Assembly (NCBI GenBank): GCA_934179675.1
Contig: CAKPQS010000015.1
Location: 1-31,567, forward strand
Length of the DNA stretch: 31,567 bases
Reading direction: 5' to 3'
DNA from: an uncultured Bacilli bacterium
GTDB taxonomy: Bacteria; Bacillota_I; Bacilli_A; RF39; UBA660
A model generated the notes under the pieces. That model saw nothing but the letters and a program-made list of their open reading frames with translations. It did no database searches and was not told the DNA's origin. Of the stretch, positions 7,846 through 15,588 are shown piece after piece (position 1 is the stretch's first letter; the number at the start of each line of letters is the position of its first letter). A program made the translations under genes and the position numbers.

Positions 7846-8295
7846 CTACCTATCAATATAATTATACATTGTCTTTGTTTGACCCCTTATCGGGAAACTA
7901 AATGACAACATTGGAGTATCAAAATACATATATGTAACTACTGTATAATAATAACCAATACCTTTATCTTCATTTGATTCTTTAGTTCTGTAAATACAAT
8001 AATTATAATTAGAAATTTGATTAACTAATTCATATTTTTCTGAATCATCTTCCAAAGTAGGACAAGAATTATTACCATATTCAGTTAAACGATAACCAAT
8101 TTTCGCAACTTCAGAATCAATTTTATCTTTAACAGTTTCATTATAACCCGCTTCTTCTTCTATTATATCAACTATTCTACCTTTAATTTTAAAAGCTCTT
8201 GAATAAGCAAAAGATGCAAATAAAACTAATTCTATCAAACCAATAATTGTTATAATTATACCAACAATTATAGCAGTATTAATTGACTCCTTCAT
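7846..8295 (-). CDS. TadE-like minor pilin, paralogue 2
   Basis: A 149-residue protein with one N-terminal transmembrane helix (residues 7-32, IIVGIIITIIGLIELVLFA) after the short start MKESINT, and a C-terminal exported domain. It aligns with the product of 8292-8726 over the whole length: EEEAGYN against EEAEGYN, a Cys near the middle, YCIYRT against YCVYRT, TYMYFD against TYIYID, and KTMYNY against KTSAIYNF. The start overlaps the upstream stop (ATGA). It belongs to the TadE/pseudopilin style of minor pilins in a Tad operon. I see no catalytic motif. Confidence 0.6.
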   Translation of the reverse strand: MKESINTAIIVGIIITIIGLIELVLFASFAYSRAFKIKGRIVDIIEEEAGYNETVKDKIDSEVAKIGYRLTEYGNNSCPTLEDDSEKYELVNQISNYNYCIYRTKESNEDKGIGYYYTVVTYMYFDTPMLSFSFPIRGQTKTMYNYIDR

Positions 8296-8726
8296 TCTTG
8301 ACCTCCATTTTTACTAAAATTATATATTGCTGATGTTTTTGATTTAACAGAAAATCTTATTTCATCAACAAAAGGAAGATCTATATAAATATAAGTAATA
8401 ATTAAGTATTGATCATGAGTATCATGTCTAGTTCTGTAAACACAATAATCATATTTTGGTGAATCAACAGTTATTAACTCATATCCATCCATTTCTTTAC
8501 ATTTTTTCCCGCTATTTGCTTTATAACCCAAACCATTTAAGTTATGATCAATTTGTGTTATCGAAATATCATTATAACCTTCTGCTTCTTCTAAAGCAAG
8601 TGCTATTTTGGAATTTACTTTATATGCTTTTTGATAAGTAATAATCGCACCAGCAAAACCAAATACAATAAATAAGAATATTATAATTATATTATATAGG
8701 AAAATACTTCCAATAGATTCCCTCAT
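8292..8726 (-). CDS. TadE-like minor pilin, paralogue 1
   Basis: The start at 8724-8726 is preceded by GGAAGGTGAG. An ATG at 8741 lies within that ribosome binding region and is rejected. The 144-residue product begins MRESIGS, then has one transmembrane helix (IFLYNIIIIFLFIVFGFAGA) and an exported domain with two Cys. It is a clear paralogue of 7846-8295 and is translationally coupled to it. The two may form a heteromeric minor-pilin pair, as TadE and TadF do, but that is inference. Confidence 0.6.
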   Translation of the reverse strand: MRESIGSIFLYNIIIIFLFIVFGFAGAIITYQKAYKVNSKIALALEEAEGYNDISITQIDHNLNGLGYKANSGKKCKEMDGYELITVDSPKYDYCVYRTRHDTHDQYLIITYIYIDLPFVDEIRFSVKSKTSAIYNFSKNGGQE

Positions 8727-8747
8727 TTTCTCACCTTCCAATTTATT

Positions 8748-8790
8748 AACTTGTTCTAGCCCACATAAATATATGGACTATATACAAGTT
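8748..8790 (-). promoter_or_regulatory. long mRNA hairpin between pilin and minor-pilin genes
   Basis: On the minus strand AACTTGT pairs with ACAAGTT (8784-8790 with 8748-8754), and inside it AGTCCATA pairs with TGTGGGCT (8772-8779 with 8758-8765, some G-U pairs) around a 6-base loop. No T-run follows, so it is not a standard terminator. Placed just past the flp-like stop, it could protect the 3' end of an abundant pilin mRNA or reduce read-through. Confidence 0.6.
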
Positions 8791-8799
8791 AGTAAAAAA

Positions 8800-9012
8800 T
8801 TATTGACCATTCATACAATTATTGTATTCAGTATCATTTCCACCAACCCAATTACCACTACTATCTTGATAAAAACCAGCATCTGTACGACATGCTTTTT
8901 CTTTAGCATTTTTCATCAAACTATTTACTAATGGTGTAGCAACAGCAACAACAACTGCAATCAAAATAATTGCTACAACTGTTAAGTTAGCCTCTCCAGC
9001 AGCTTCCTTCAT
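8800..9012 (-). CDS. flp: Flp-like major pilin candidate
   Basis: A 70-residue protein with the ribosome binding site AGAAGGTGGTGAG. A very short leader MKEAAG is followed by E7 and a strongly hydrophobic helix (residues 10-30, LTVVAIILIAVVVAVATPL). A hydrophilic C-terminal part holds Cys41 and Cys65. The size, a Gly-Glu junction just before the helix and the Tad context fit a Flp-type pilin. The classic Flp GxxxxEY signature is not exact, so processing by a TadV-type peptidase is uncertain. It has its own promoter and a downstream hairpin, as expected for the abundant structural subunit. Confidence 0.65.
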   Translation of the reverse strand: MKEAAGEANLTVVAIILIAVVVAVATPLVNSLMKNAKEKACRTDAGFYQDSSGNWVGGNDTEYNNCMNGQ

Positions 9013-9034
9013 TATCTCACCACCTTCTATATCA

Positions 9035-9063
9035 ATATTAACATATTAATAATTATTTTTCAA
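9035..9063 (-). promoter_or_regulatory. predicted internal promoter for the flp-like pilin
   Basis: On the minus strand TTGAAA (9058-9063) and TAATAT (9035-9040) are 17 bases apart, with TG one base before the -10 (extended -10). It starts right after the tadC stop codon. Confidence 0.55.
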
Positions 9064-9858
9064 TTATAAATTCATTAACATCATCATCGCAAATAACATA
9101 ATAGCCATAATACCGCCACCAGTAGCAGCAAGCATTATCATTGTACGTTTTTCCATGTTATCTAAACGTTCTTTATACTTATATTCTCTAGCCTTATTTT
9201 GTAAAGAAGAAACTGTTCTACCAAAAGCAAGCAATTGCTCTTGTTTGTTTTCTTGAGCACCTAAACTAAGTCTATATAAAAGTCTCATCATTCTCATAGA
9301 ATCACGAACAGGATATTCTGTTGCAAAATCCATATAAGGTTGTACAGAAGAATCACCATCTTCAATACGAGCAATTAACCTTCTTAACCCTGGTTTAAAA
9401 ATTTCTGGTGCTGAATCTATTGATTTTGCCATAGCAACAGGAACAGTATAATGTTGAATCAATATTTCCAAACTTTTTAAATAATAAGGTAATAAAGTAT
9501 TAATTTTTGTTAAATTTCTTTTGTAATAATTTTTTAAACTCATATATTGGGATTTAAAAGCTAAATAACCAACAATAACTATTACAATAACATATATATA
9601 TGATATTTTTGACCAAAAAACAATAGTAAGTGCAGCCATACAAATTATAGCATCTCTAACTCTTTTTTCAAACAAATCATAAACATTTGCTTTCTCGCCA
9701 TATTTCATCATTACATAAAACTTATAATCATCTTCCATAAGAAACATGAATAGTCCTCTAGCATCTTTAAAAAATTTATTAACATCAATTATTTGATTAT
9801 ACCAGAAAACAAAGAATACAATAACTGAAATAATAACAAATAATAATCCTGTACTCAT
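9064..9858 (-). CDS. tadC: TadC-like pilus platform protein (T2SSF family)
   Basis: A 264-residue integral membrane protein. Hydrophobic segments lie at about 3-22, 72-90 and 92-108, with a final helix at 243-262 (MIMLAATGGGIMAIMLFA). Between them is a mainly helical cytoplasmic domain with LLPYYLKSLEILIQHYTVPVA and the amphipathic LLYRLSLGAQENKQEQ, typical of GspF/TadB/TadC platform proteins. It overlaps tadB by one base (TAATG), so the pair is translationally coupled. In Tad systems TadB and TadC form the inner-membrane platform that works with the CpaF ATPase. Assignment as TadC rather than TadB rests on order and on its being the second of the pair. Confidence 0.8.
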   Translation of the reverse strand: MSTGLLFVIISVIVFFVFWYNQIIDVNKFFKDARGLFMFLMEDDYKFYVMMKYGEKANVYDLFEKRVRDAIICMAALTIVFWSKISYIYVIVIVIVGYLAFKSQYMSLKNYYKRNLTKINTLLPYYLKSLEILIQHYTVPVAMAKSIDSAPEIFKPGLRRLIARIEDGDSSVQPYMDFATEYPVRDSMRMMRLLYRLSLGAQENKQEQLLAFGRTVSSLQNKAREYKYKERLDNMEKRTMIMLAATGGGIMAIMLFAMMMLMNL

Positions 9859-10760
9859 TATTCAGCCCCCACATCTTCATTATAATATTTTTCTCCTCTT
9901 AATAAGAAGAATGAATTAATTAAAACAACTAAATGAAGCAAAATCATAACTATTGGATCACCTAATAGTTTAATGTATGAATCATGTCCAAGTAAAAATT
10001 GAACTAACATAATCATTAAATAAAGAACAATACCAAACTGTAAAAATTTCTTATGAAAAGCTGCTCTATCAAGACGATCACGATATACATTTTCAACTAG
10101 CATATCAATATCATTTGACATATTATCAAGTGTTTCACCAGCATCTCTAGCACCTTCATTAGTGATTTGATAAAACAATTGATGCATATTTCTTACTATA
10201 TTAAAATCATATTTATTGTTAAAAAACTTAATAGATTCATCAATAGTACCATTATCATAAGCCATTTCAATCATCATTTTAACATCTGTTTTAACAGGAT
10301 CTTCAAGTATATTTGATTCATATACACCTTCTAATGACTTAACAAAAGCTTGCGTAGTTGCAAATTCCATTATAGTATTAGTTGTATAAACTTGAATTTG
10401 TTCAAAAATAAATTCACTATAAATTCTTTTACATCTTAAATAATTTAAATAAGGTATAAACATTATAGTAATTAAAATATAAATAGCTGAAATAATTAAA
10501 TTATAAAAATATAAATATGATATAATACCAGAAAACGCTGCAAATCCCAATACTTGAGTAACATACTGTCTAGTAGTATAATCTTGTCCCATCGCTTTTA
10601 CTTTTTCTTTAACAACTTTATAAGAATATGGAGCATATTTATTGTAAACATCTGAAACAGAATTAATAATATATTTATATACATTTTCTCCATTCTGTTT
10701 TCTATAAATTGCTATAAATAATAATATTATACCAATAAGAATAAATATAAATAAAGTCAC
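9858..10760 (-). CDS. tadB: TadB-like pilus platform protein (T2SSF family)
   Basis: A 300-residue membrane protein starting with GTG after AGGAGGTGC. It has an N-terminal helix (LFIFILIGIILLFIAIY), a helix pair around 70-105, a helical T2SSF-type domain (EFIFEQIQVYTTNTIMEFAT, then the region with QITNEGARDAGETLDNMSND), and C-terminal helices (FGIVLYLMIMLVQFLLG and IVMILLHLVVLINSFFLL). It lies directly between cpaF and tadC, the standard order of Tad loci. It probably forms the membrane platform that turns ATPase motion into pilin assembly. Confidence 0.82.
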   Translation of the reverse strand: MTLFIFILIGIILLFIAIYRKQNGENVYKYIINSVSDVYNKYAPYSYKVVKEKVKAMGQDYTTRQYVTQVLGFAAFSGIISYLYFYNLIISAIYILITIMFIPYLNYLRCKRIYSEFIFEQIQVYTTNTIMEFATTQAFVKSLEGVYESNILEDPVKTDVKMMIEMAYDNGTIDESIKFFNNKYDFNIVRNMHQLFYQITNEGARDAGETLDNMSNDIDMLVENVYRDRLDRAAFHKKFLQFGIVLYLMIMLVQFLLGHDSYIKLLGDPIVMILLHLVVLINSFFLLRGEKYYNEDVGAE

Positions 10761-10771
10761 TCTAGCACCTC

Positions 10772-11842
10772 CTATACTGCAAGTTCTTCGACATTATCAA
10801 CAATAACATCTGGTAAAACTATACCTTGACTATCTAAATAATCAATTAAATATTTTGATGGTTTATTTTTTGTTATAACACCATCTTCTGTTTTTCTATA
10901 AATTGTATTATGTCCCGCTTCGTTATTATCATCTACAAAGAATTCTGTAACTTCAGCGATATCTCTTTTAAATCTTTTGGTAACTTTATCTTGCCTACCT
11001 CTTATATGAACACCAAGTTGAACATATCTGTGAATAGATTTTAAAAATTGTTCAATATCTTGATTAGTTTCTAATAAACTATACATACGGCTTGGAATAC
11101 TAGCAGCTTTATCAGAGTGAATAGTAGATAAAATATAATGTCCTGATGAAATTGAATTTCGAACAGCAAGAACAGCTTCAGCACTTCTTACTTCCGATAG
11201 TAAAATCCATTTAGGGTTTTGACGCATACATGTTACTAAAACATCAGAATAAGATGCAATATTATTAGTTTTCATTGCTACAATATCTCGATGAGGAAAT
11301 ATCCTATCTAAATGTAATTCCAAAGTATCTTCAATTGTAATTAATTTTTCATCTTCTCTTGTATGTGCTGCTAAATATTTAAGGAATTCTGTTTTACCAG
11401 AACCAGTTTCACCACTAATAATAATATTGCAATGACCTTGAACACATGTAATCAAAAAATCATGTATATCAAGTGTAATATAATCTTCATCTAATAATTT
11501 TTGTTTTTCAAGTCTTATTTTTGCTGGTGTTTTACGGATAACACAAGCAATACCATTTCGAGCAATTGAATCATGGACAAAGTTAAGACGAAGTTCAGCA
11601 CTTTCAACGTCAAGAAATGGATGAGCCATATTAAATGATTTACCCATCATATTTGCACATTGAAAGGCTAACTTTTCCATAAAAGTATTATTTATACTAG
11701 GATTTTCATCTCTATAAATACCTTTGGATAATGTCTTAACATGTACTTGACCATTATTACTATAAGAAATATCAGTGATATCATCATTTTGTAAATAAGG
11801 ATTTAGCGGACCAAAATCAATTTGGGAAAATGCTGTATCCAT
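10772..11842 (-). CDS. cpaF: CpaF/TadA-type secretion ATPase
   Basis: A 356-residue ATPase of the GspE/VirB11 superfamily. Walker A is GETGSGKT at 144-151, the Asp-box region is TIEDTLELHLD at 169-179, the Walker B region is KWILLSEVRSAEA at 211-223, and the His box is GHYILSTIHSDKA at 234-246. The N-terminal domain (residues 1-110) has the RNGIACVIRK segment seen in CpaF proteins. It lacks the long N-terminal extension of many TadA/CpaF proteins and starts close to the core fold. It powers pilin assembly by the TadB/TadC platform. The ATG sits just past the cpaB stop with GAAGGGTGAT as ribosome binding site. Confidence 0.92.
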   Translation of the reverse strand: MDTAFSQIDFGPLNPYLQNDDITDISYSNNGQVHVKTLSKGIYRDENPSINNTFMEKLAFQCANMMGKSFNMAHPFLDVESAELRLNFVHDSIARNGIACVIRKTPAKIRLEKQKLLDEDYITLDIHDFLITCVQGHCNIIISGETGSGKTEFLKYLAAHTREDEKLITIEDTLELHLDRIFPHRDIVAMKTNNIASYSDVLVTCMRQNPKWILLSEVRSAEAVLAVRNSISSGHYILSTIHSDKAASIPSRMYSLLETNQDIEQFLKSIHRYVQLGVHIRGRQDKVTKRFKRDIAEVTEFFVDDNNEAGHNTIYRKTEDGVITKNKPSKYLIDYLDSQGIVLPDVIVDNVEELAV

Positions 11843-11847
11843 TTATA

Positions 11848-12672
11848 TCACCCTTCTTCTGGAACATCATTTTCTGGTATTTCAACAGTTTTAGAATTAA
11901 TAAAATCTCTTAAATATTCAGATGAAACCTTTTTATCACCAACTATTTGTGAATCAGCACCATGTGGTACAGGTATAATTTCAACACTATATTGTGTTAA
12001 ATAGCTAGCTTTATTTAAAAGAATATTAATATCAGATTGTAAACCAAATAACATCATAGCAGGTGTTTTTTTATCCTCACTATTAGCAAACACATCATTA
12101 CCACTAGCATCTTTTACAGCAAGTACTTTTATATTTTCAATAAACTTACCATAAATAATTTCTTTTTCATTTGTAGTGCTATTTGTTTCAGTAGCTTTTA
12201 AATAAATATCAATATAAGAATCTGGCATTATAATATTACCAAATGTAGTTCTAATATTTACAGGTAAATTATATAATACTTCACCACTATTTAAGCCAAT
12301 TAAAGCTGAATTAGGCAATTGATCTTCAGTAATAACAGCACTCTTATAGAACATACTTCCTTTTGGAATAGCAGTATCATAATTTGAATACATTTTTTTA
12401 TTACTTCCAACTATTTGAGCTTTACTAGTATAAATATCACCTTTTTGTAATACAACTGGTGCAACAGAAATTACATCAATCATATCACTTGTAATTAATG
12501 TACCTGGTAAAATTTTCTCTTTAGCAACTGGGATACCTGATACAGGTGAAACCTGTGTTTGTATTGCTTTATTATATCCCCAATAAAGCAAGAAAATAAT
12601 TAAGACTATACCAATAACAGTAACAACATTTTTATTGGTAAAGAATCTTTTGATTGAAACTAAAATATTCAT
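11848..12672 (-). CDS. cpaB: CpaB/RcpC-like SAF-domain pilus assembly protein
   Basis: A 274-residue protein anchored by one N-terminal helix (VVTVIGIVLIIFLLYWGY, about 17-35). A SAF-like domain follows, beginning with IPVAKEKILPGTLITSDMID, then AIPKGSMFYKSAVIT and a beta-rich C-terminal RcpC-type domain (LPVNIRTTFGNIIMPDSYID). CpaB proteins are periplasmic or extracytoplasmic parts of Tad machines. In a Gram-positive they would lie in the wall zone without a secretin. A good AAGGAGGATTTTT site precedes the ATG, and it sits directly upstream of cpaF. Confidence 0.8.
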   Translation of the reverse strand: MNILVSIKRFFTNKNVVTVIGIVLIIFLLYWGYNKAIQTQVSPVSGIPVAKEKILPGTLITSDMIDVISVAPVVLQKGDIYTSKAQIVGSNKKMYSNYDTAIPKGSMFYKSAVITEDQLPNSALIGLNSGEVLYNLPVNIRTTFGNIIMPDSYIDIYLKATETNSTTNEKEIIYGKFIENIKVLAVKDASGNDVFANSEDKKTPAMMLFGLQSDINILLNKASYLTQYSVEIIPVPHGADSQIVGDKKVSSEYLRDFINSKTVEIPENDVPEEG

Positions 12673-12686
12673 AAAAATCCTCCTTT

Positions 12687-13091
12687 TTAATATGGCGTTT
12701 CAAAAATCGCATCTAATTTATTCACAATGTCAAAATTATACACATCATTTATAACTGTTCCTGATTCTACACTAGAAACTTTAATACTTACCTTTGGTGG
12801 TACTTCATTGACATCATAAATCTGTATTAAATATTTTCTTGAAAGATTAGCTGTTTGAGCGAATCTTCTTACAAAACTATCAACAAATTTTTCTTCTATT
12901 ATTTTTACTTTTCCATCATTTTTTCGATAATAACCTAAATCGATAGAGTCCCACATAGCTGCTTCTGTAACTTCTTTTAATACATAATAGTTGTGTTCTG
13001 ATGTATTAACTATTCTTTGGAAAAAGAATACAGCAGTTAAACAAACAATTCCAACAACAAGAACAAACCATGCCCACATCGTTTCTTTCAT
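12687..13091 (-). CDS. TadE-like single-helix protein
   Basis: A 134-residue protein with start MKETMWAW, one helix (WFVLVVGIVCLTAVFFFQ), then an exported domain with TEAAMWDSIDLGYYRKNDG and VKIIEEKFVDSFVRRFAQT. The N-terminal layout matches the TadE-like pair at 7846-8726, and the start shares the M-K/R-E-S/T/A pattern with the flp-like pilin. The upstream gene ends 1 base before its start. I read it as another minor-pilin-like component. Sequence similarity to known TadE is weak, so this rests mostly on architecture and context. Confidence 0.5.
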   Translation of the reverse strand: MKETMWAWFVLVVGIVCLTAVFFFQRIVNTSEHNYYVLKEVTEAAMWDSIDLGYYRKNDGKVKIIEEKFVDSFVRRFAQTANLSRKYLIQIYDVNEVPPKVSIKVSSVESGTVINDVYNFDIVNKLDAIFETPY

Positions 13092-13092
13092 A

Positions 13093-14934
13093 TTAATCTC
13101 CTTTGTCTATTGTTAAATAGCCTTTTCCAACAAGTTCAGCTACATAAGCACTTTTACAATTTTCTCCATTTGTACAAGTCAAATTTTCAAATGATCCATA
13201 ATCAATATTTTTATTATCTCTTCTTATTTCTTTTATTTTTGCTGGATCTAGTTCTATTGTGTAATAAGGTGTAAGATTATAAACACTTTCTGCTTCAACT
13301 CCCCTATTATTAGTTATTAAGCTTTCACTACCAGTCCAGTTATCACCTGATGCTCTATTTGGGAATGGATCATTTAAATCAACAACACGATAAATTACTT
13401 CAATACCACCATTATTACCATTATTACCATTATTACCATTATTATTTCCGCCGTTTTCATCTTTAGGAACACATACGCCTTCTTTACATCCTTCGACATT
13501 ATATATACATGAATCAGCATCTTCAGCATCAATATCACTATTTGTGCCATTACATTTGTATTCGATTTTAATTTCATGTGGACCAATAGCAGAATTAAAA
13601 CTAACAGGGAAATTTTTACCAATTGTTAAATAACGGTTTGGTGCTTTTGCTTCAGCAGTTGAACATCTTAAATAAGATTTTCCATTAATATTGACACAAC
13701 TAAAGAAGTCTTCAACAGTATCCCAATGGTATTCGCTATAAAATTTCATTCTTCTAAATTTCAAAAAATTATTTACATATTTTGATGAAGTAGAACATCC
13801 AGAATCACTATCTGGACAGTTATAAATAATTGTTGGATTTGATAATGATGTATTTCTTTCAAGATAATTTTCTCTTGTTTCAGTATGTCCACTAGAAACA
13901 AGTTTTTTATATTCTTTATCATTTTCAACTTCATTGCCATAAATTTCATCATCATATTTTATATAAACTTCATCGCATTTTTCAGCAGGTTTACTCATAT
14001 GATTGTAGCAAGCTTCAGCAGCTGGTATTAAATTACTTTCAATATCATTTGCTGCATTTTTTCTTTCATTGATTAATTGTTGTTTATAACTTTCAGTCAT
14101 TCTACAAGTGCTACCACTTAATTCGAACCCATAACCACAAGTAGCTGGGTTTTTTGATGAAACTTCATATTTTTTTGTTTTCTTGTTGTAGCGATAATTA
14201 ACACAAAATCCATTAACATATCTTGATCCACTACATGCTGAATATGATTGTTGTTGTAATTCTGATGTTTTATTATTAATAGTGCTAACATCATTATTAT
14301 AAGCTGATTTCCAGCTATCTGAATCAAAGAAAGTATAACATGTACGAACATCATCAATAAATGTTAAAATATGACCAAATCTATTTTCAAAAGTAAATTT
14401 TTGTCCTTGTTTAACTGTAATAGTATCTGATTCAGGTGCAACAAATTTCTTTTTGTCAACACATACTTCCATACAGTAAGCACCAACACTTTTACCAACA
14501 CCATTAAAGGCATTAAACAAATCAGATGTTGTTGCATTTTGGTAATCAACCGTGATATGGTTTGTTGCAGCATTAATTGCGCCTTCCAAACATCCAAATG
14601 AACAAGCGAGCTTATTTGCTGCTTTAGGAGCACATCCTTCGCTATCACTAGTATCGCCAAAGCCACCAGATTCTTCATCGTTCTTATATCCTGGAATACT
14701 GCTTAAATCAAAATCAGCTGATAATTCAAAACGGTATTCTTTACCAGTTACAATTGAACCATTGGCATTAGTACTTATTGCATTTTTCATTAAGATTCTA
14801 TAAGCATTTTCCGAACTTTCGCATCCAACGATAAATCTAACTGTAATAATTTTATTTTTCTTTTCAGCAGCTTTTACATTAACACTAAATAACAAACAAA
14901 TAGATAGTATTATGTAAAAAAGTCTTTTTTTCAT
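13093..14934 (-). CDS. large Cys-rich secreted protein of the Tad-like operon
   Basis: A 613-residue protein with a signal peptide (KKRLFYIILSICLLFSVNVKAA) and no clear C-terminal membrane helix. It contains many Cys, often spaced as in small disulfide modules (SACSGSRYVNGFCVNYRY, then TCGYGFELSGSTCRM). A beta-like segment TVKQGQKFTFENRFGHILTF lies near residue 180. A low-complexity NNG linker at about residue 497-510 separates an N-terminal region from a C-terminal domain of about 100 residues. I do not recognise the family. Its size, secretion and place in the operon make it a candidate tip adhesin or surface partner of the pilus, which is inference. Confidence 0.7.
   Translation of the reverse strand: MKKRLFYIILSICLLFSVNVKAAEKKNKIITVRFIVGCESSENAYRILMKNAISTNANGSIVTGKEYRFELSADFDLSSIPGYKNDEESGGFGDTSDSEGCAPKAANKLACSFGCLEGAINAATNHITVDYQNATTSDLFNAFNGVGKSVGAYCMEVCVDKKKFVAPESDTITVKQGQKFTFENRFGHILTFIDDVRTCYTFFDSDSWKSAYNNDVSTINNKTSELQQQSYSACSGSRYVNGFCVNYRYNKKTKKYEVSSKNPATCGYGFELSGSTCRMTESYKQQLINERKNAANDIESNLIPAAEACYNHMSKPAEKCDEVYIKYDDEIYGNEVENDKEYKKLVSSGHTETRENYLERNTSLSNPTIIYNCPDSDSGCSTSSKYVNNFLKFRRMKFYSEYHWDTVEDFFSCVNINGKSYLRCSTAEAKAPNRYLTIGKNFPVSFNSAIGPHEIKIEYKCNGTNSDIDAEDADSCIYNVEGCKEGVCVPKDENGGNNNGNNGNNGNNGGIEVIYRVVDLNDPFPNRASGDNWTGSESLITNNRGVEAESVYNLTPYYTIELDPAKIKEIRRDNKNIDYGSFENLTCTNGENCKSAYVAELVGKGYLTIDKGD
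13408..13443. repeat. 9-bp tandem repeat (four units) encoding an NNG linker
   Basis: Four copies of ACCATTATT on the plus strand, reading Asn-Asn-Gly on the coding strand. The 9-bp period keeps the frame, so copy-number change would only alter linker length. Confidence 0.9.
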
Positions 14935-14946
14935 TATATCAACTCC

Positions 14947-15540
14947 TTAAAAACCAATATTTTTTCTTTTCATAACTATAATAGATGCTCCAAGTATAAT
15001 AGTAATGCTTCCTACAATTAACCCCATATATTTAGCAATACCATTTTTTTTAACTGGTGTCTCGGGAACAATTGGTTTAGCTACTTCTAAAGAAGCTATT
15101 TTTTTCTTAAATTCATCATAAGTCATATTAACGTTATTCCATCTATAACATATATTATCATTTTTATGTTTTTCACATAATTCATCTTGATAGTATTTGT
15201 TATAATATGGAGTACTGATAATTTTAGTATTTAAATCACCATACCCACAGAAATCATAAACTCTACCTCTTACATAAAATTTATATTTCATTCCTTCTGA
15301 TAAATTTTCGATAACAGTGTCTTTATAATATTTATTACCATTTTCATCTATTACATATACTTTTTCATTTATTCCTGTAATAGAAATTTTAAAAGAAGCT
15401 TTTTCATCAACTATTTGATAATTTAAATCAAAATTAACGTTATTTGCTAAACTTTTAAGTTCCGATTTTATGGAATAATCACAAGCATATACATTAGGTA
15501 AGAAAATTAGGCTAAATAGAATAAATAAATACTTTTTCAT
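14947..15540 (-). CDS. exported protein with C-terminal membrane anchor
   Basis: A 197-residue protein with a signal peptide (KKYLFILFSLIFLPNVYA), a beta-rich ectodomain with several Cys (including ACDY, DFCGYGD, ELCEKH and ICYRW), a Pro/Val spacer (AKPIVPETPVKKNG) and a C-terminal helix (MGLIVGSITIILGASIIVM) ending KRKNIGF. The shape resembles wall-anchored proteins, but no LPxTG-type sortase motif precedes the helix, so it is probably simply membrane-anchored. Ribosome binding site GAGGAGGAAAT; an extended -10 sequence lies upstream. Function unknown. Confidence 0.65.
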   Translation of the reverse strand: MKKYLFILFSLIFLPNVYACDYSIKSELKSLANNVNFDLNYQIVDEKASFKISITGINEKVYVIDENGNKYYKDTVIENLSEGMKYKFYVRGRVYDFCGYGDLNTKIISTPYYNKYYQDELCEKHKNDNICYRWNNVNMTYDEFKKKIASLEVAKPIVPETPVKKNGIAKYMGLIVGSITIILGASIIVMKRKNIGF

Positions 15541-15557
15541 CCCATTTCCTCCTCATA

Positions 15558-15566
15558 ATTATAACA
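15558..15566 (-). promoter_or_regulatory. candidate extended -10 promoter in the operon
   Basis: Minus-strand TGTTATAAT lies 18 bases upstream of the 14947-15540 gene, with only a weak T-rich -35. It may give extra transcription of the downstream pilus genes. Confidence 0.35.
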
Positions 15567-15588
15567 TAATATTTAAAATAATAAAATA

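Noticed and set aside
13395..14678. Several 60-104-codon frames overlapping the secreted-protein gene
   Set aside because: They are alternate-frame shadows with low-complexity products and no ribosome binding sites.
14947..15540. Sortase-anchored wall protein
   Set aside because: No LPxTG-like motif stands before the C-terminal helix.
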